5,315 bases of DNA, taken from an uncultured Actinomycetes bacterium. GTDB lineage: Bacteria; Actinomycetota; Actinomycetes; Nanopelagicales; Nanopelagicaceae. The translations under genes were made by a program, and so were the position numbers. The stretch spans positions 1-5,315 of the forward strand of contig CAIXPV010000106.1 of the NCBI GenBank assembly GCA_903921405.1, written 5' to 3'. The notes beneath the pieces are model-generated. The model was not told the origin of the DNA and did no database searches. It was given only the letters and a program-made list of their open reading frames with translations. Positions 1-5,308 of the stretch are shown here, one piece after another (the first letter of the stretch is position 1; every line of letters begins with the position of its first letter).

Positions 1-1
1 A

Positions 2-193
2 TTAAAATCTGCTCTGATCCATAAGCAGATGAAGAAATACAGTCAGAGGATAAAATACCTAGGGCAAACCGCTTTTTTAAACGCTGGTGTCCTAAAGTAT
101 GTCGGTTCAGTGGATTACCTAATAAACGTCGTTTCAATGTATAAAAGAAGGAGTCCTTCAGGTGTGCATGATCTTGCAGCACAACCGGGGTAG
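2..193 (+). CDS. 3' end of an unidentified gene (5' end outside the window)
   Basis: From base 2 the plus strand is open for 63 codons up to the TAG at 191-193, with no stop from the window edge. The translation reads like an ordinary soluble, basic protein tail: internal KKYSQRIKYLGQTAFLNAG, then VGSVDYLINVVSMYKRRSPSG, ending HDLAAQPG. An internal ATG at 29-31 could only give a 54-aa protein, so a truncated longer gene is more likely. I recognise no family. No hairpin followed by a T-run lies after the stop. The gene runs in the same direction as the dehydrogenase downstream, but the 131-bp gap with two dyads suggests separate control. It could be a chance open frame. Confidence 0.45.
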   Translation, partial: LKSALIHKQMKKYSQRIKYLGQTAFLNAGVLKYVGSVDYLINVVSMYKRRSPSGVHDLAAQPG

Positions 194-238
194 GCGCGTC
201 ATCGGTCCACGACTTTGGCACTTATTACTCCTTTTTAA

Positions 239-253
239 TTGCGTTAAACGCAA
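239..253. promoter_or_regulatory. 15-bp perfect palindrome, candidate operator of the dehydrogenase gene
   Basis: TTGCGTTAAACGCAA is a perfect dyad, 7 bp each side of a central A. It lies 71 bp upstream of the proposed ATG at 325, directly after a T-rich stretch (232-236). Short perfect dyads of this kind are typical sites for dimeric helix-turn-helix repressors of catabolic genes. The regulator is not in the window and its family cannot be told from the site. I found no convincing -35/-10 pair nearby; TTGGCA at 215-220 is a possible -35 without a good -10. Confidence 0.4.
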
Positions 254-265
254 CTGTATTTCAAG

Positions 266-280
266 GCTCTATCGTAGAGC
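266..280. promoter_or_regulatory. Second dyad (GCTCTA-TCG-TAGAGC) in the dehydrogenase leader
   Basis: Six-base arms around TCG form a perfect inverted repeat 12 bp after the palindrome at 239-253 and 44 bp before the ATG at 325. As RNA it would be a 6-bp hairpin with a tight 3-nt loop. It lacks a following T-run, so it is not an obvious terminator. It could be an operator half-partner of the first dyad or a leader hairpin. Confidence 0.25.
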
Positions 281-324
281 GCATCGGCTACAACTTCTTG
301 CAGGCTGAGCGTATGCTTGCCCGC

Positions 325-1743
325 ATGCAAACACAGTTATATATCAATGGCCAATGGGTGGACGGCGCAAGCAAGGTGGCAGTCCACGATCCAAGTGACA
401 ACTCAGTAATCGCCGAAGTTTCACTGGCTTCTGATGCACAGTGCGAAGCTGCAATTGCCGCCGCCGATGCTGTTGCTGTGGAATGGGCAAAGACCGCCCC
501 TCGTTTTAGATCAGAGATTTTGCGTAAAGCTTTTGAAATTATGACGAGTGAACTTGAAGCAGTTGCAACATTAATTTCACGTGAAAATGGAAAAGCCATG
601 CCTGATGCACGCGGTGAAGCTGCATATGCTGCCGAGTTTTTCCGCTGGTTTGCCGAAGAAGCAGTTCGCACGCCAGGAGATTTCCGCAAGTCTCCATCAG
701 GGGATAAGCGAATCCTTGTTACTCACCAACCAATCGGCCTTTCAATTCTTATTACACCGTGGAATTTTCCTGCAGGAATGGCAACTAGAAAGATTGGTCC
801 AGCAGTTGCGGCCGGTTGCACAATGATTTTAAAGCCAGCTACAGAGACTCCATTAACTGCGATGTACATCGTTGATGTCATGGAGCGCGCAGGTTTGCCA
901 AAGGGTGTTCTTAATTTAGTTTTGCCAGAAAAAACTGGTCCTGCGATTTCAAAGATGTTGCATGACTCACGAGTTAAGAATCTTTCATTCACTGGATCAA
1001 CTGAAGTTGGTCGAGTACTGCTGAAAGAAGCTGCTGACAAGGTAATTCGTTGTTCAATGGAGCTTGGTGGAAATGCACAAGTTATCGTTCATGATGATGC
1101 AGATCTTGCAGTAACAATTCCTCAATTACTCCTTGCCAAGATGCGCAACGGCGGCGCTGCTTGCACATCAGCAAATCGTATTTATGTCCAGCGTTCAATT
1201 TCAGAGGCATTTATTGCGCAAATGACTAAGTCAATGAGCGCTTATGTAGTAGGCCGAGGTACAGATGCAACCACAACTCTTGGTGCTTCAGTTTCAATGA
1301 AAGAGCGCAATAAAATCGCACAAATCGTTGATGAATCTGTGGCTGCCGGTGCAAAGATTCAAGTTGGTGGAGTTAAGCCAGAAGGCGAAGGTGCTTTCTA
1401 TCCTGCGACCGTATTAGTTGTTGAAAAAGATAACCCAATTCTTCTTCACGAAATCTTTGGTCCAGTTGCCCCAATCATCATTTTTGATACTGATGAAGAG
1501 GGCATTGCATTAGCCAATGACACCGAATTTGGTCTTATTAGTTATGTATTTTCGGCCAACCTCACTCGCGCATTGCGCACAGCTGAAGCGATGGAATCAG
1601 GAATGGTGGCAATCAATAAAGGTGTTATCTCTGATCCCGCAGCACCATTTGGTGGCGTGAAGCAATCAGGTTTGGGCCGCGAAGGTGGCTTCGATGGAAT
1701 TCACGAGTTCTTACAGACCAAATACATTGGCGTAGAGATCTAA
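325..1743 (+). CDS. gabD: NAD(P)-dependent succinate-semialdehyde dehydrogenase-like aldehyde dehydrogenase
   Basis: Aldehyde dehydrogenase superfamily. The closest resemblance I can recall is GabD, which oxidises succinate semialdehyde to succinate in GABA and related catabolism in the cytosol. With the ATG at 325 the protein has 472 residues, near the usual GabD length. The active site is complete: PWNFP with Asn147, KPAT with Lys170 in the cofactor pocket, FTGSTEVG at 222-229 for dinucleotide binding, MELGGN with Glu246 as general base, catalytic Cys280 in RNGGAACTSANR, and HEIFGP with Glu376. The C-terminal APFGGVKQSGLGREG also fits the family. Thr rather than Ser or Glu in the KPAT segment leaves NAD versus NADP preference open. 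TTG at 298 and ATG at 313 would add 9 and 4 residues; 325 is chosen because family members start shortly before LYINGQWV. No strong ribosome site supports any of the three. Substrate specificity is inferred from family resemblance. Confidence 0.85.
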   Translation: MQTQLYINGQWVDGASKVAVHDPSDNSVIAEVSLASDAQCEAAIAAADAVAVEWAKTAPRFRSEILRKAFEIMTSELEAVATLISRENGKAMPDARGEAAYAAEFFRWFAEEAVRTPGDFRKSPSGDKRILVTHQPIGLSILITPWNFPAGMATRKIGPAVAAGCTMILKPATETPLTAMYIVDVMERAGLPKGVLNLVLPEKTGPAISKMLHDSRVKNLSFTGSTEVGRVLLKEAADKVIRCSMELGGNAQVIVHDDADLAVTIPQLLLAKMRNGGAACTSANRIYVQRSISEAFIAQMTKSMSAYVVGRGTDATTTLGASVSMKERNKIAQIVDESVAAGAKIQVGGVKPEGEGAFYPATVLVVEKDNPILLHEIFGPVAPIIIFDTDEEGIALANDTEFGLISYVFSANLTRALRTAEAMESGMVAINKGVISDPAAPFGGVKQSGLGREGGFDGIHEFLQTKYIGVEI

Positions 1744-2102
1744 GTTTCTAGAGTTAAACGGCCTTCTGTATTCATATAGGCAGGCACAACTTTGTCTACT
1801 AGTGCGCAAGGAATTGCTCCATAAACATGCGGATACTTCTGACCATTGCTGGCCATTTCTACGCGGACTGGTATTCCATTAACTTCTAATTTCTCTGTGT
1901 CCAGATGCAGAACCACTAAATCTTCAGTTGATCCAGCAAATACAAAGCCCGCAACTTCTTGAAGTTGATCAGCAAACGAGCCGTGAATAAATCCAACTTC
2001 AGCCAAAGTCTTGCCATTAGTTGAGACCTCATACCTGCCAACGAGCAGAGCTTTTTCCCAATCCCGCTTTGTCGTAAGGTGCAGGAATAAGTTCTGTGAC
2101 AC
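1740..2102 (-). CDS. DUF952 family protein
   Basis: This 120-aa protein has the DUF952 pattern: an N-terminal strand LFLHLTTKRDWEKAL, then GxYEVST, GFIHGSFADQL at 37-47 (family form GFIHCS..Q, here Gly in place of the Cys), VVLHLDTEKL, and YPHVYGAIP at 90-98. Family members are small cytosolic proteins without an assigned reaction; I recall the fold being grouped with ADP-ribosyltransferase-like domains, but that link is from memory. The start is the GTG at 2102-2100, preceded by GAAGGG at 2119-2114 with a rather long 11-nt gap. The gene starts 27 nt after the 3' end of the co-directional tRNA-Ser with no terminator between, so it is probably expressed by read-through of the tRNA transcript. 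Its TAG (1742-1740) overlaps the TAA of the convergent dehydrogenase gene. Confidence 0.85.
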   Translation of the reverse strand: MSQNLFLHLTTKRDWEKALLVGRYEVSTNGKTLAEVGFIHGSFADQLQEVAGFVFAGSTEDLVVLHLDTEKLEVNGIPVRVEMASNGQKYPHVYGAIPCALVDKVVPAYMNTEGRLTLET

Positions 2103-2129
2103 GAAATCACCGACCCTTCATAAAACGAG

Positions 2130-2212
2130 CGGAGGATGAGGGATTTGAACCCTCGAGACTTTCATCTACGCGTGTTCGAGACGCGCGCACTCGGCCGCTA
2201 TGCGAATCCTCC
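2130..2212 (-). tRNA. tRNA-Ser (anticodon CGA)
   Basis: The minus strand folds into a complete 83-nt class II tRNA: acceptor GGAGGAT/ATCCTCC, D arm GCA/TGC with GG in the loop, anticodon arm CGCGT-CTCGAAC-ACGCG, a variable arm AGAT-GAAA-GTCT, T arm GAGGG-TTCAAAT-CCCTC, and discriminator G at 2130. The anticodon CGA (plus-strand positions 2178-2176) reads UCG serine codons. The long variable arm and G73 agree with serine. CCA is not encoded; the bases that follow are CTC. The promoter at 2219-2247 would start transcription at or within a base or two of the mature 5' end, leaving almost no leader. Confidence 0.95.
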
Positions 2213-2218
2213 ACGCGA

Positions 2219-2247
2219 ATCATACAAAATTTGGCTTTGTTTCACAA
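2219..2247 (-). promoter_or_regulatory. Sigma-70-type promoter of tRNA-Ser
   Basis: On the minus strand TTGTGA (2247-2242, 4 of 6 to TTGACA) and TATGAT (2224-2219, 5 of 6 to TATAAT) are separated by exactly 17 bp. Six bases separate the -10 box from the tRNA 5' end. The -35 box lies inside the hairpin at 2234-2250. Likely also serves the DUF952 gene downstream. Confidence 0.6.
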
Positions 2248-2250
2248 AGC
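2234..2250 (-). terminator. Hairpin after the 165-aa gene, probable intrinsic terminator
   Basis: GCTTTGTGAAACAAAGC on the minus strand is a perfect 7-bp stem with a GAA loop, beginning 7 bases after the TAA of the unknown gene at 2258-2260. It is followed by CAAATTTTG, a short and slightly displaced U tract, so termination may be partial. It ends the minus-strand accessory block and separates it from tRNA-Ser. The same bases contain the tRNA -35 box. Confidence 0.55.
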
Positions 2251-2257
2251 TCTTACC

Positions 2258-2755
2258 TTATGCATTTAGCTTTTTCATCAAATCCGAGTCGTTAATTCTC
2301 AATTTATTAATTAATCCAACAATCCGACTTCCACCATTCGAAAAATATCTCAGATCAAAATAGGGGTAAGCGATGATGCAGTAACCCGCTTCATCCTGTG
2401 GGTTTCGACCCTGAAGGGGGTAGTTCCAAATGATTTCAACTTCTGTCTGGGCGAAGAATTTAATGAGTTTTCTAACGCGAAATCTTGAAAGGCCCTTGAG
2501 TTTCACCTCTCGCACATTTTCTTGGTATGCCAAAGTTCCTTTCTTTCGAGCAGAATAACTAACTGTGTCTCCACTTAAAGAATAGAAGATCTCGCCATTA
2601 GCTATATTTCTTTTTAAACTTTGCGACTCTATGAGCTCAATTGCATCTAAGCTGTAGAGTTTGAACTTAGTTTTGATGAAGAATTCGTACAATGCCAGCC
2701 GCTCTCGATCATGCAAGTGTTGGCCAAGAGTAAGAAGCTCTTCATAAAAACTCAT
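2258..2755 (-). CDS. Unknown 165-aa cytosolic protein, coupled to the membrane-anchored protein upstream
   Basis: I do not recognise a family. The protein has no signal peptide or membrane segment. The N-terminal part (MSFYEELLTLGQHLHDRERLALYEFF) looks helical and charged; residues 75-110 are rich in Lys/Arg (VREVKLKGLSRFRVRKLIKFF), and the C-terminal part is mixed strand and helix with several aromatic residues (YCIIAYPYFDLRYF). The ATG at 2755 lies 4 nt after the TAG of the preceding gene, with AGGGG overlapping that stop but very close to the start; a GTG at 2770 in the same frame would add 5 residues and overlap the previous gene by 11 bp. Either way the two genes are in one transcript and translation of the second probably depends on the first. 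A terminator-like hairpin follows the stop. Confidence 0.7.
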   Translation of the reverse strand: MSFYEELLTLGQHLHDRERLALYEFFIKTKFKLYSLDAIELIESQSLKRNIANGEIFYSLSGDTVSYSARKKGTLAYQENVREVKLKGLSRFRVRKLIKFFAQTEVEIIWNYPLQGRNPQDEAGYCIIAYPYFDLRYFSNGGSRIVGLINKLRINDSDLMKKLNA

Positions 2756-2759
2756 TCCC

Positions 2760-3269
2760 CTATTTTGCACTAATTCGACAGTTCATGGGGTTAGGTTTAT
2801 CAGAGTTACCTGAAACAGCAACTGTGCGCATGTCTTTGAGGTGTACCTGTCCGTATGCCCGCCCAGAATAATCCACCCTTCCTTTGCCATTGCATGGAAC
2901 CGTCACATTCTCAATCAAAACGTAATTTGGGCGGCCAGGTTCAGGCCGAGCAATTATGTTTGCAATTACTTTCACAACTTTATTGCCACGATTAGGCAAA
3001 ACTTCTTCAAACTTAACCGTGAGTGATGTATATGCCTGCGGCACATCACAGAGCGTACTTATCTTGAGTTTCGCTTCACTTAATTTTTGAAATTCAAGTG
3101 AATAGGTTGATTGGTGCACTCTTTGCACATTTATTCTGCAGCTGGGCTCACTCTGCTTGTTTGTATTACTAACTACATATTGAGCAGCTAGCAACCCAAC
3201 TAGAAGCCATATTGGGACCTTAGCTCTGATGATGGCGGGGATTAGAGGCTTTGGATTTGGTTGAAACAT
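2760..3269 (-). CDS. Small membrane-anchored protein of unknown function
   Basis: This 169-aa protein has a basic N-terminus (through RAKV at 15-18) followed by one hydrophobic segment at about 19-33 (PIWLLVGLLAAQYVV) and then a polar domain. This is the layout of a type II anchored or uncleaved-signal protein with the domain outside the membrane. Four cysteines at 44, 74, 126 and 164 lie in that outer part and could form two disulfides. The domain has alternating hydrophobic residues suggesting beta structure (VKFEEVLP, VVKVIANIIARP, YVLIENVTV, YGQVHLKDM). No lipobox Cys follows the hydrophobic stretch. I do not recognise the family. The ATG at 3269 has no clear ribosome site, only GATGAG abutting it. 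It is the first gene of a two-gene unit with 2755-2258, and lies 76 bp after the hydrolase stop. Confidence 0.7.
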   Translation of the reverse strand: MFQPNPKPLIPAIIRAKVPIWLLVGLLAAQYVVSNTNKQSEPSCRINVQRVHQSTYSLEFQKLSEAKLKISTLCDVPQAYTSLTVKFEEVLPNRGNKVVKVIANIIARPEPGRPNYVLIENVTVPCNGKGRVDYSGRAYGQVHLKDMRTVAVSGNSDKPNPMNCRISAK

Positions 3270-3345
3270 CTCATCAAATTAACAAGGGTCGGCTTCGGAG
3301 TGAATCAGGGTAACCCCACCCGTAGTTTGGAGCGGTAGTTGCTCT

Positions 3346-4218
3346 CTAGACCGTTAAAGCGCGAATAGCTGCATTTAGAATTTCTCTGCGCTTTTCAACC
3401 ATGATACTGCCGTGATGTTGACCTTCTAAGAGTTCTAATGTTGGGTTGAAGAGATTTTCATTGAACCATCTAGCCATATGAGGTGACACGCTCAAATCAT
3501 CTAGGCCTTGCCAAATAACAACTGGAACGCGAACATCTTTAACTTCAAATCCCCAATTTCTAAGAAATGCGAATTCATCATCTGCATATCCAATAACACC
3601 TGATTTTAAAGCTGCATGGATGGAACTGCTTAAGTCTTCGGAAAATGCACGGTAAATATTCTCAAATGAATTAAAACTCGAACGCTTTGCATACTCGACT
3701 AAAAACTCATCTGCTATTCGGTCACGAATTTCTGCGTAGTAGCCCTGCTTAAAGGCGATGGAGTCTTCCAGGCTTAACACAGAAAGTTTTGCCTCCTCGA
3801 TGCTTTCAGGACTTTGATCTTGAAACCAATCAAAACCTTCTGCATCATAAGGAGATACGCTCGCGATCAATTGAACTCCAGAGCATCTTTCCAAAAGCCC
3901 TGAAGCCAATGCATATGGTCCACCACCTGACCATCCAACAGAGACGAAGTTTTCTACTTCTAGGTGGTTTAAAATTTCTTCCAGATCATTATTTGCGCTA
4001 ATAACCGTATGACCAACTTTTCTATCGCTACCGGCATATCCAGGGCGAGTGAATGCAATAGATCTTATTCCTTCTTCTGCCGTGGCCGCTAACCATGTGC
4101 CCCAAACAGCCATCGATGTTGGAGTTCCGTGATGAAGGATTAATGCCGACTTAGATGAAACTCCGTTGTCGATGTATTCGATAAAGCGACCATCGGACAG
4201 TTGGAGGGAGTTACTCAT
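3346..4218 (-). CDS. Alpha/beta hydrolase fold protein
   Basis: The 290-aa protein is a complete alpha/beta hydrolase. HHGTP at 29-33 is the oxyanion-hole loop, RPGYAGSD at 58-65 the usual segment before the elbow, and GWSGGG at 95-100 the nucleophile elbow with Ser97. An Asp in WQGLDDLSV (240 or 241) and a His in EGQHHGSI (268 or 269) complete the triad. A cap-like helical insertion occupies about 125-215. The length and lack of a signal peptide fit a cytosolic esterase, lipase or haloalkane/epoxide-type hydrolase; Ser rather than Asp as nucleophile excludes the dehalogenase and epoxide hydrolase reactions. The substrate cannot be told. The ATG at 4218 has no Shine-Dalgarno sequence. It is on the same strand as the unknown genes on both sides, with gaps of 208 and 76 bp. 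Confidence 0.9.
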   Translation of the reverse strand: MSNSLQLSDGRFIEYIDNGVSSKSALILHHGTPTSMAVWGTWLAATAEEGIRSIAFTRPGYAGSDRKVGHTVISANNDLEEILNHLEVENFVSVGWSGGGPYALASGLLERCSGVQLIASVSPYDAEGFDWFQDQSPESIEEAKLSVLSLEDSIAFKQGYYAEIRDRIADEFLVEYAKRSSFNSFENIYRAFSEDLSSSIHAALKSGVIGYADDEFAFLRNWGFEVKDVRVPVVIWQGLDDLSVSPHMARWFNENLFNPTLELLEGQHHGSIMVEKRREILNAAIRALTV

Positions 4219-4264
4219 AAGAACTTATTGCCTGACTTAAAGTGGCAGATACGACGATTCATAA

Positions 4265-4312
4265 AATCATAATGTCATGATTAAACGGAAAATCATCCAA
4301 ATGAGTGATTTT
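4265..4312. promoter_or_regulatory. AT-rich dyads between the 177-aa gene and the hydrolase
   Basis: Two inverted repeats lie 47-94 bp upstream of the hydrolase start: AATCAT-AATGTC-ATGATT at 4265-4282, and AAAATCA/TGATTTT at 4289-4295 and 4306-4312 with a 10-nt loop. The second is followed on the plus strand by a T-rich run but on the minus strand only by CCGTTTAATC, so it is a poor terminator for the 177-aa gene. TATGAT on the minus strand at 4271-4266 could be a -10 box for the hydrolase, without a convincing -35. The role is therefore undecided between operator and promoter. Confidence 0.25.
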
Positions 4313-4361
4313 TCTCTTTTGACTGCTACTACCTTGATATATACGAACTGAGTTGAACTGA

Positions 4362-4420
4362 CGGAGGATGTCCGAGCTTGTGATATCAAAACTTGATACT
4401 GGTTCCAGCCAAACCACCGA
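4362..4420 (-). repeat. Structured repeat, short copy, just after the 177-aa gene
   Basis: This 59-bp copy begins 6 nt after the TGA of the unknown gene at 4427-4429. Bases 4369-4420 are identical to 5257-5308, and 4362-4377 match 5214-5229, so it equals the right-hand copy with 36 bp missing. The perfect hairpin TATCAA-AAC-TTGATA is at 4384-4398, and CGGAGG (4362-4367) can pair with CCACCG (4414-4419) except for one mismatch. Weaker similarity continues to an AAC at 4346-4348, where it stops. The location directly behind a gene resembles that of attC sites in integron cassettes, but the flanking consensus boxes are not clearly present. A structured RNA or a recombination site of another kind is equally possible. 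Confidence 0.8.
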
Positions 4421-4426
4421 GCAGAT

Positions 4427-4960
4427 TCAATAGCCTTCGATTGAAGCAGCCTTTCCAGCAAGTTGAAACGCAATTGAATTTAATTGTTGCTCGCGGGTAC
4501 CGGAGTTGCTCATCCAGCCATCCTTAAAGCGGTTGGTGCCATCCAGATTTTCACTAAACATTGCAATACCTGGATTGCGAGGTAAATCCTCTCGCTGGAA
4601 GATTACAAGTTTGCCTTCATACTCGATTGATCCAATCCCTTTATCCAAGACCTCTTCTGCAAACTCTTCGAATTTGGTCCTATTTTCATCATAAATATCG
4701 CACATCCTTCTCATATGTATTCCATCATCAAAGCCGCCTGAGTATTCATCAACAGGATTATTTCTCATAAATCTATATTTAACTTTATACAAACAATATG
4801 TAAAGAAATGTTTAACTCTATTTCCAGAAGTCATTTTGCCTATTTGGCACTGGACCTCCTCTTGCCAAGCTACTTCATCGAAATCTTCAGTGGAATCCAA
4901 ATAAGCACTCCAATCTGGACCTGAATTTGGATCAATACTCTTCTTCCTAAATAATTTCAT
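4427..4960 (-). CDS. Unknown 177-aa protein between two copies of a structured repeat
   Basis: I do not recognise the family. The protein starts with a basic MKLFRKKS, followed by an acidic stretch (about 15-35), a Lys/Arg/aromatic segment HFFTYCLYKVKYRFMR at about 51-66, an acidic helix ENRTKFEEFAEEVLDKG at about 92-108, and a conserved-looking C-terminal part GIAMFSENLDGTNRFKDGW at about 131-149. No signal peptide, membrane segment or known catalytic motif is visible. The ATG at 4960 is the only sensible start and has no Shine-Dalgarno site. The gene is alone between the repeat at 4362-4420 and its longer relative at 5214-5308, with 253 bp of sequence ahead of it. That arrangement suggests it may have moved as a single-gene unit. 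Confidence 0.7.
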   Translation of the reverse strand: MKLFRKKSIDPNSGPDWSAYLDSTEDFDEVAWQEEVQCQIGKMTSGNRVKHFFTYCLYKVKYRFMRNNPVDEYSGGFDDGIHMRRMCDIYDENRTKFEEFAEEVLDKGIGSIEYEGKLVIFQREDLPRNPGIAMFSENLDGTNRFKDGWMSNSGTREQQLNSIAFQLAGKAASIEGY

Positions 4961-5213
4961 CCCAGGAAAGTACCAAAAAGGGCTGGTTACCCGCAGTCAC
5001 GATCGTAACCCTAAGAAATTAATAGAGACCGCCACTTTAGGCCTTGCAGTTCTGAAGTGAGAATCTCGTCTCGGTTTTCCACGATCACTCTTACGAGAGA
5101 AGTGGCGATGGTTATTTTAAATTTCGCAGAACGTGGTTGTGATGTAAATCCTTCGAGGGTGGCTTTTCCGATTCAAGGAGATAGTGTTTACAGAGATCAA
5201 CGGATTTGTCTGG
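4961..5213. other. Region upstream of the 177-aa gene with no firm gene
   Basis: No convincing gene is seen. Two open frames oppose each other here. The minus frame 5172-5011 is open for 53 codons (ending LKWRSLLIS) and looks protein-like but has no ATG and no early GTG or TTG. The plus frame from GTG 5057 (or ATG 5108, after GAGAGAAG) runs into the repeat and stops at 5284. Either may be a decayed gene or chance. GGTTAC at 4985-4990 and GTAACC at 5005-5010 form a 6-bp dyad with a 14-bp spacer close to the start of the 177-aa gene and might be its operator. Confidence 0.35.
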
Positions 5214-5308
5214 CGGAGGATGTCCGAGCCAAAAGGCTCTCTGCGTCAGGCAGGGGTGTCCGAGCTTGTGATATCAAAACTTGATACTGGTTCCAGCCAA
5301 ACCACCGA
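5214..5308 (-). repeat. Structured repeat, long copy, right edge
   Basis: This 95-bp copy equals the 59-bp copy at 4362-4420 plus 36 bp; the insertion is bounded by TGTCCGAGC at 5221-5229 and again at 5257-5265. On the plus strand three hairpins follow one another: GAGCC-AAAA-GGCTC (5226-5239), CTGC-GTCAG-GCAG (5241-5253) and TATCAA-AAC-TTGATA (5272-5286). An outer stem closes them: GGATTTGTCTGG (5202-5213) with CCAGCCAAACC (5293-5303), ten Watson-Crick pairs, one mismatch and one bulged A. AAC at 5199-5201 and GTT at 5312-5314 flank this stem symmetrically. The outer flank is cut by the window edge. An attC-like recombination site is one reading, a structured RNA another. Confidence 0.8.

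Noticed and set aside
288..1040. Open frames opposite or shifted within the dehydrogenase gene
   Set aside because: They overlap a complete enzyme with intact active-site motifs and show no homologous-looking content of their own.
2130..2257. Genomic island integrated at the tRNA-Ser 3' end
   Set aside because: The accessory genes lie on the 5' side of the tRNA. Integration at a tRNA 3' end would put them on the DUF952 side, and no long duplicate of the tRNA end is present.
4267..4473. 68-aa minus-strand open frame
   Set aside because: It begins inside the 3' end of the 177-aa gene in another frame and runs through the repeat hairpin and the AT-rich dyads; no ribosome site and no protein-like composition.
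5057..5284. 75-aa plus-strand open frame
   Set aside because: Its last 24 codons are the structured repeat, it uses many rare Arg codons (AGA, AGG, CGG), and an equally plausible frame opposes it. Not strong enough to call.
5213..5308. A second tRNA-Ser-like gene starting GGAGGATGTCCGAG
   Set aside because: The first bases look like a serine tRNA 5' end, but there is no anticodon arm with a 7-nt T33 loop, no T arm with TTC..., and no matching 3' acceptor strand.
4362..5308. CRISPR array or insertion sequence explanation for the repeats
   Set aside because: Only two copies 888 bp apart with a gene between; no regular spacers. No transposase frame and no inverted terminal repeats flank the segment.
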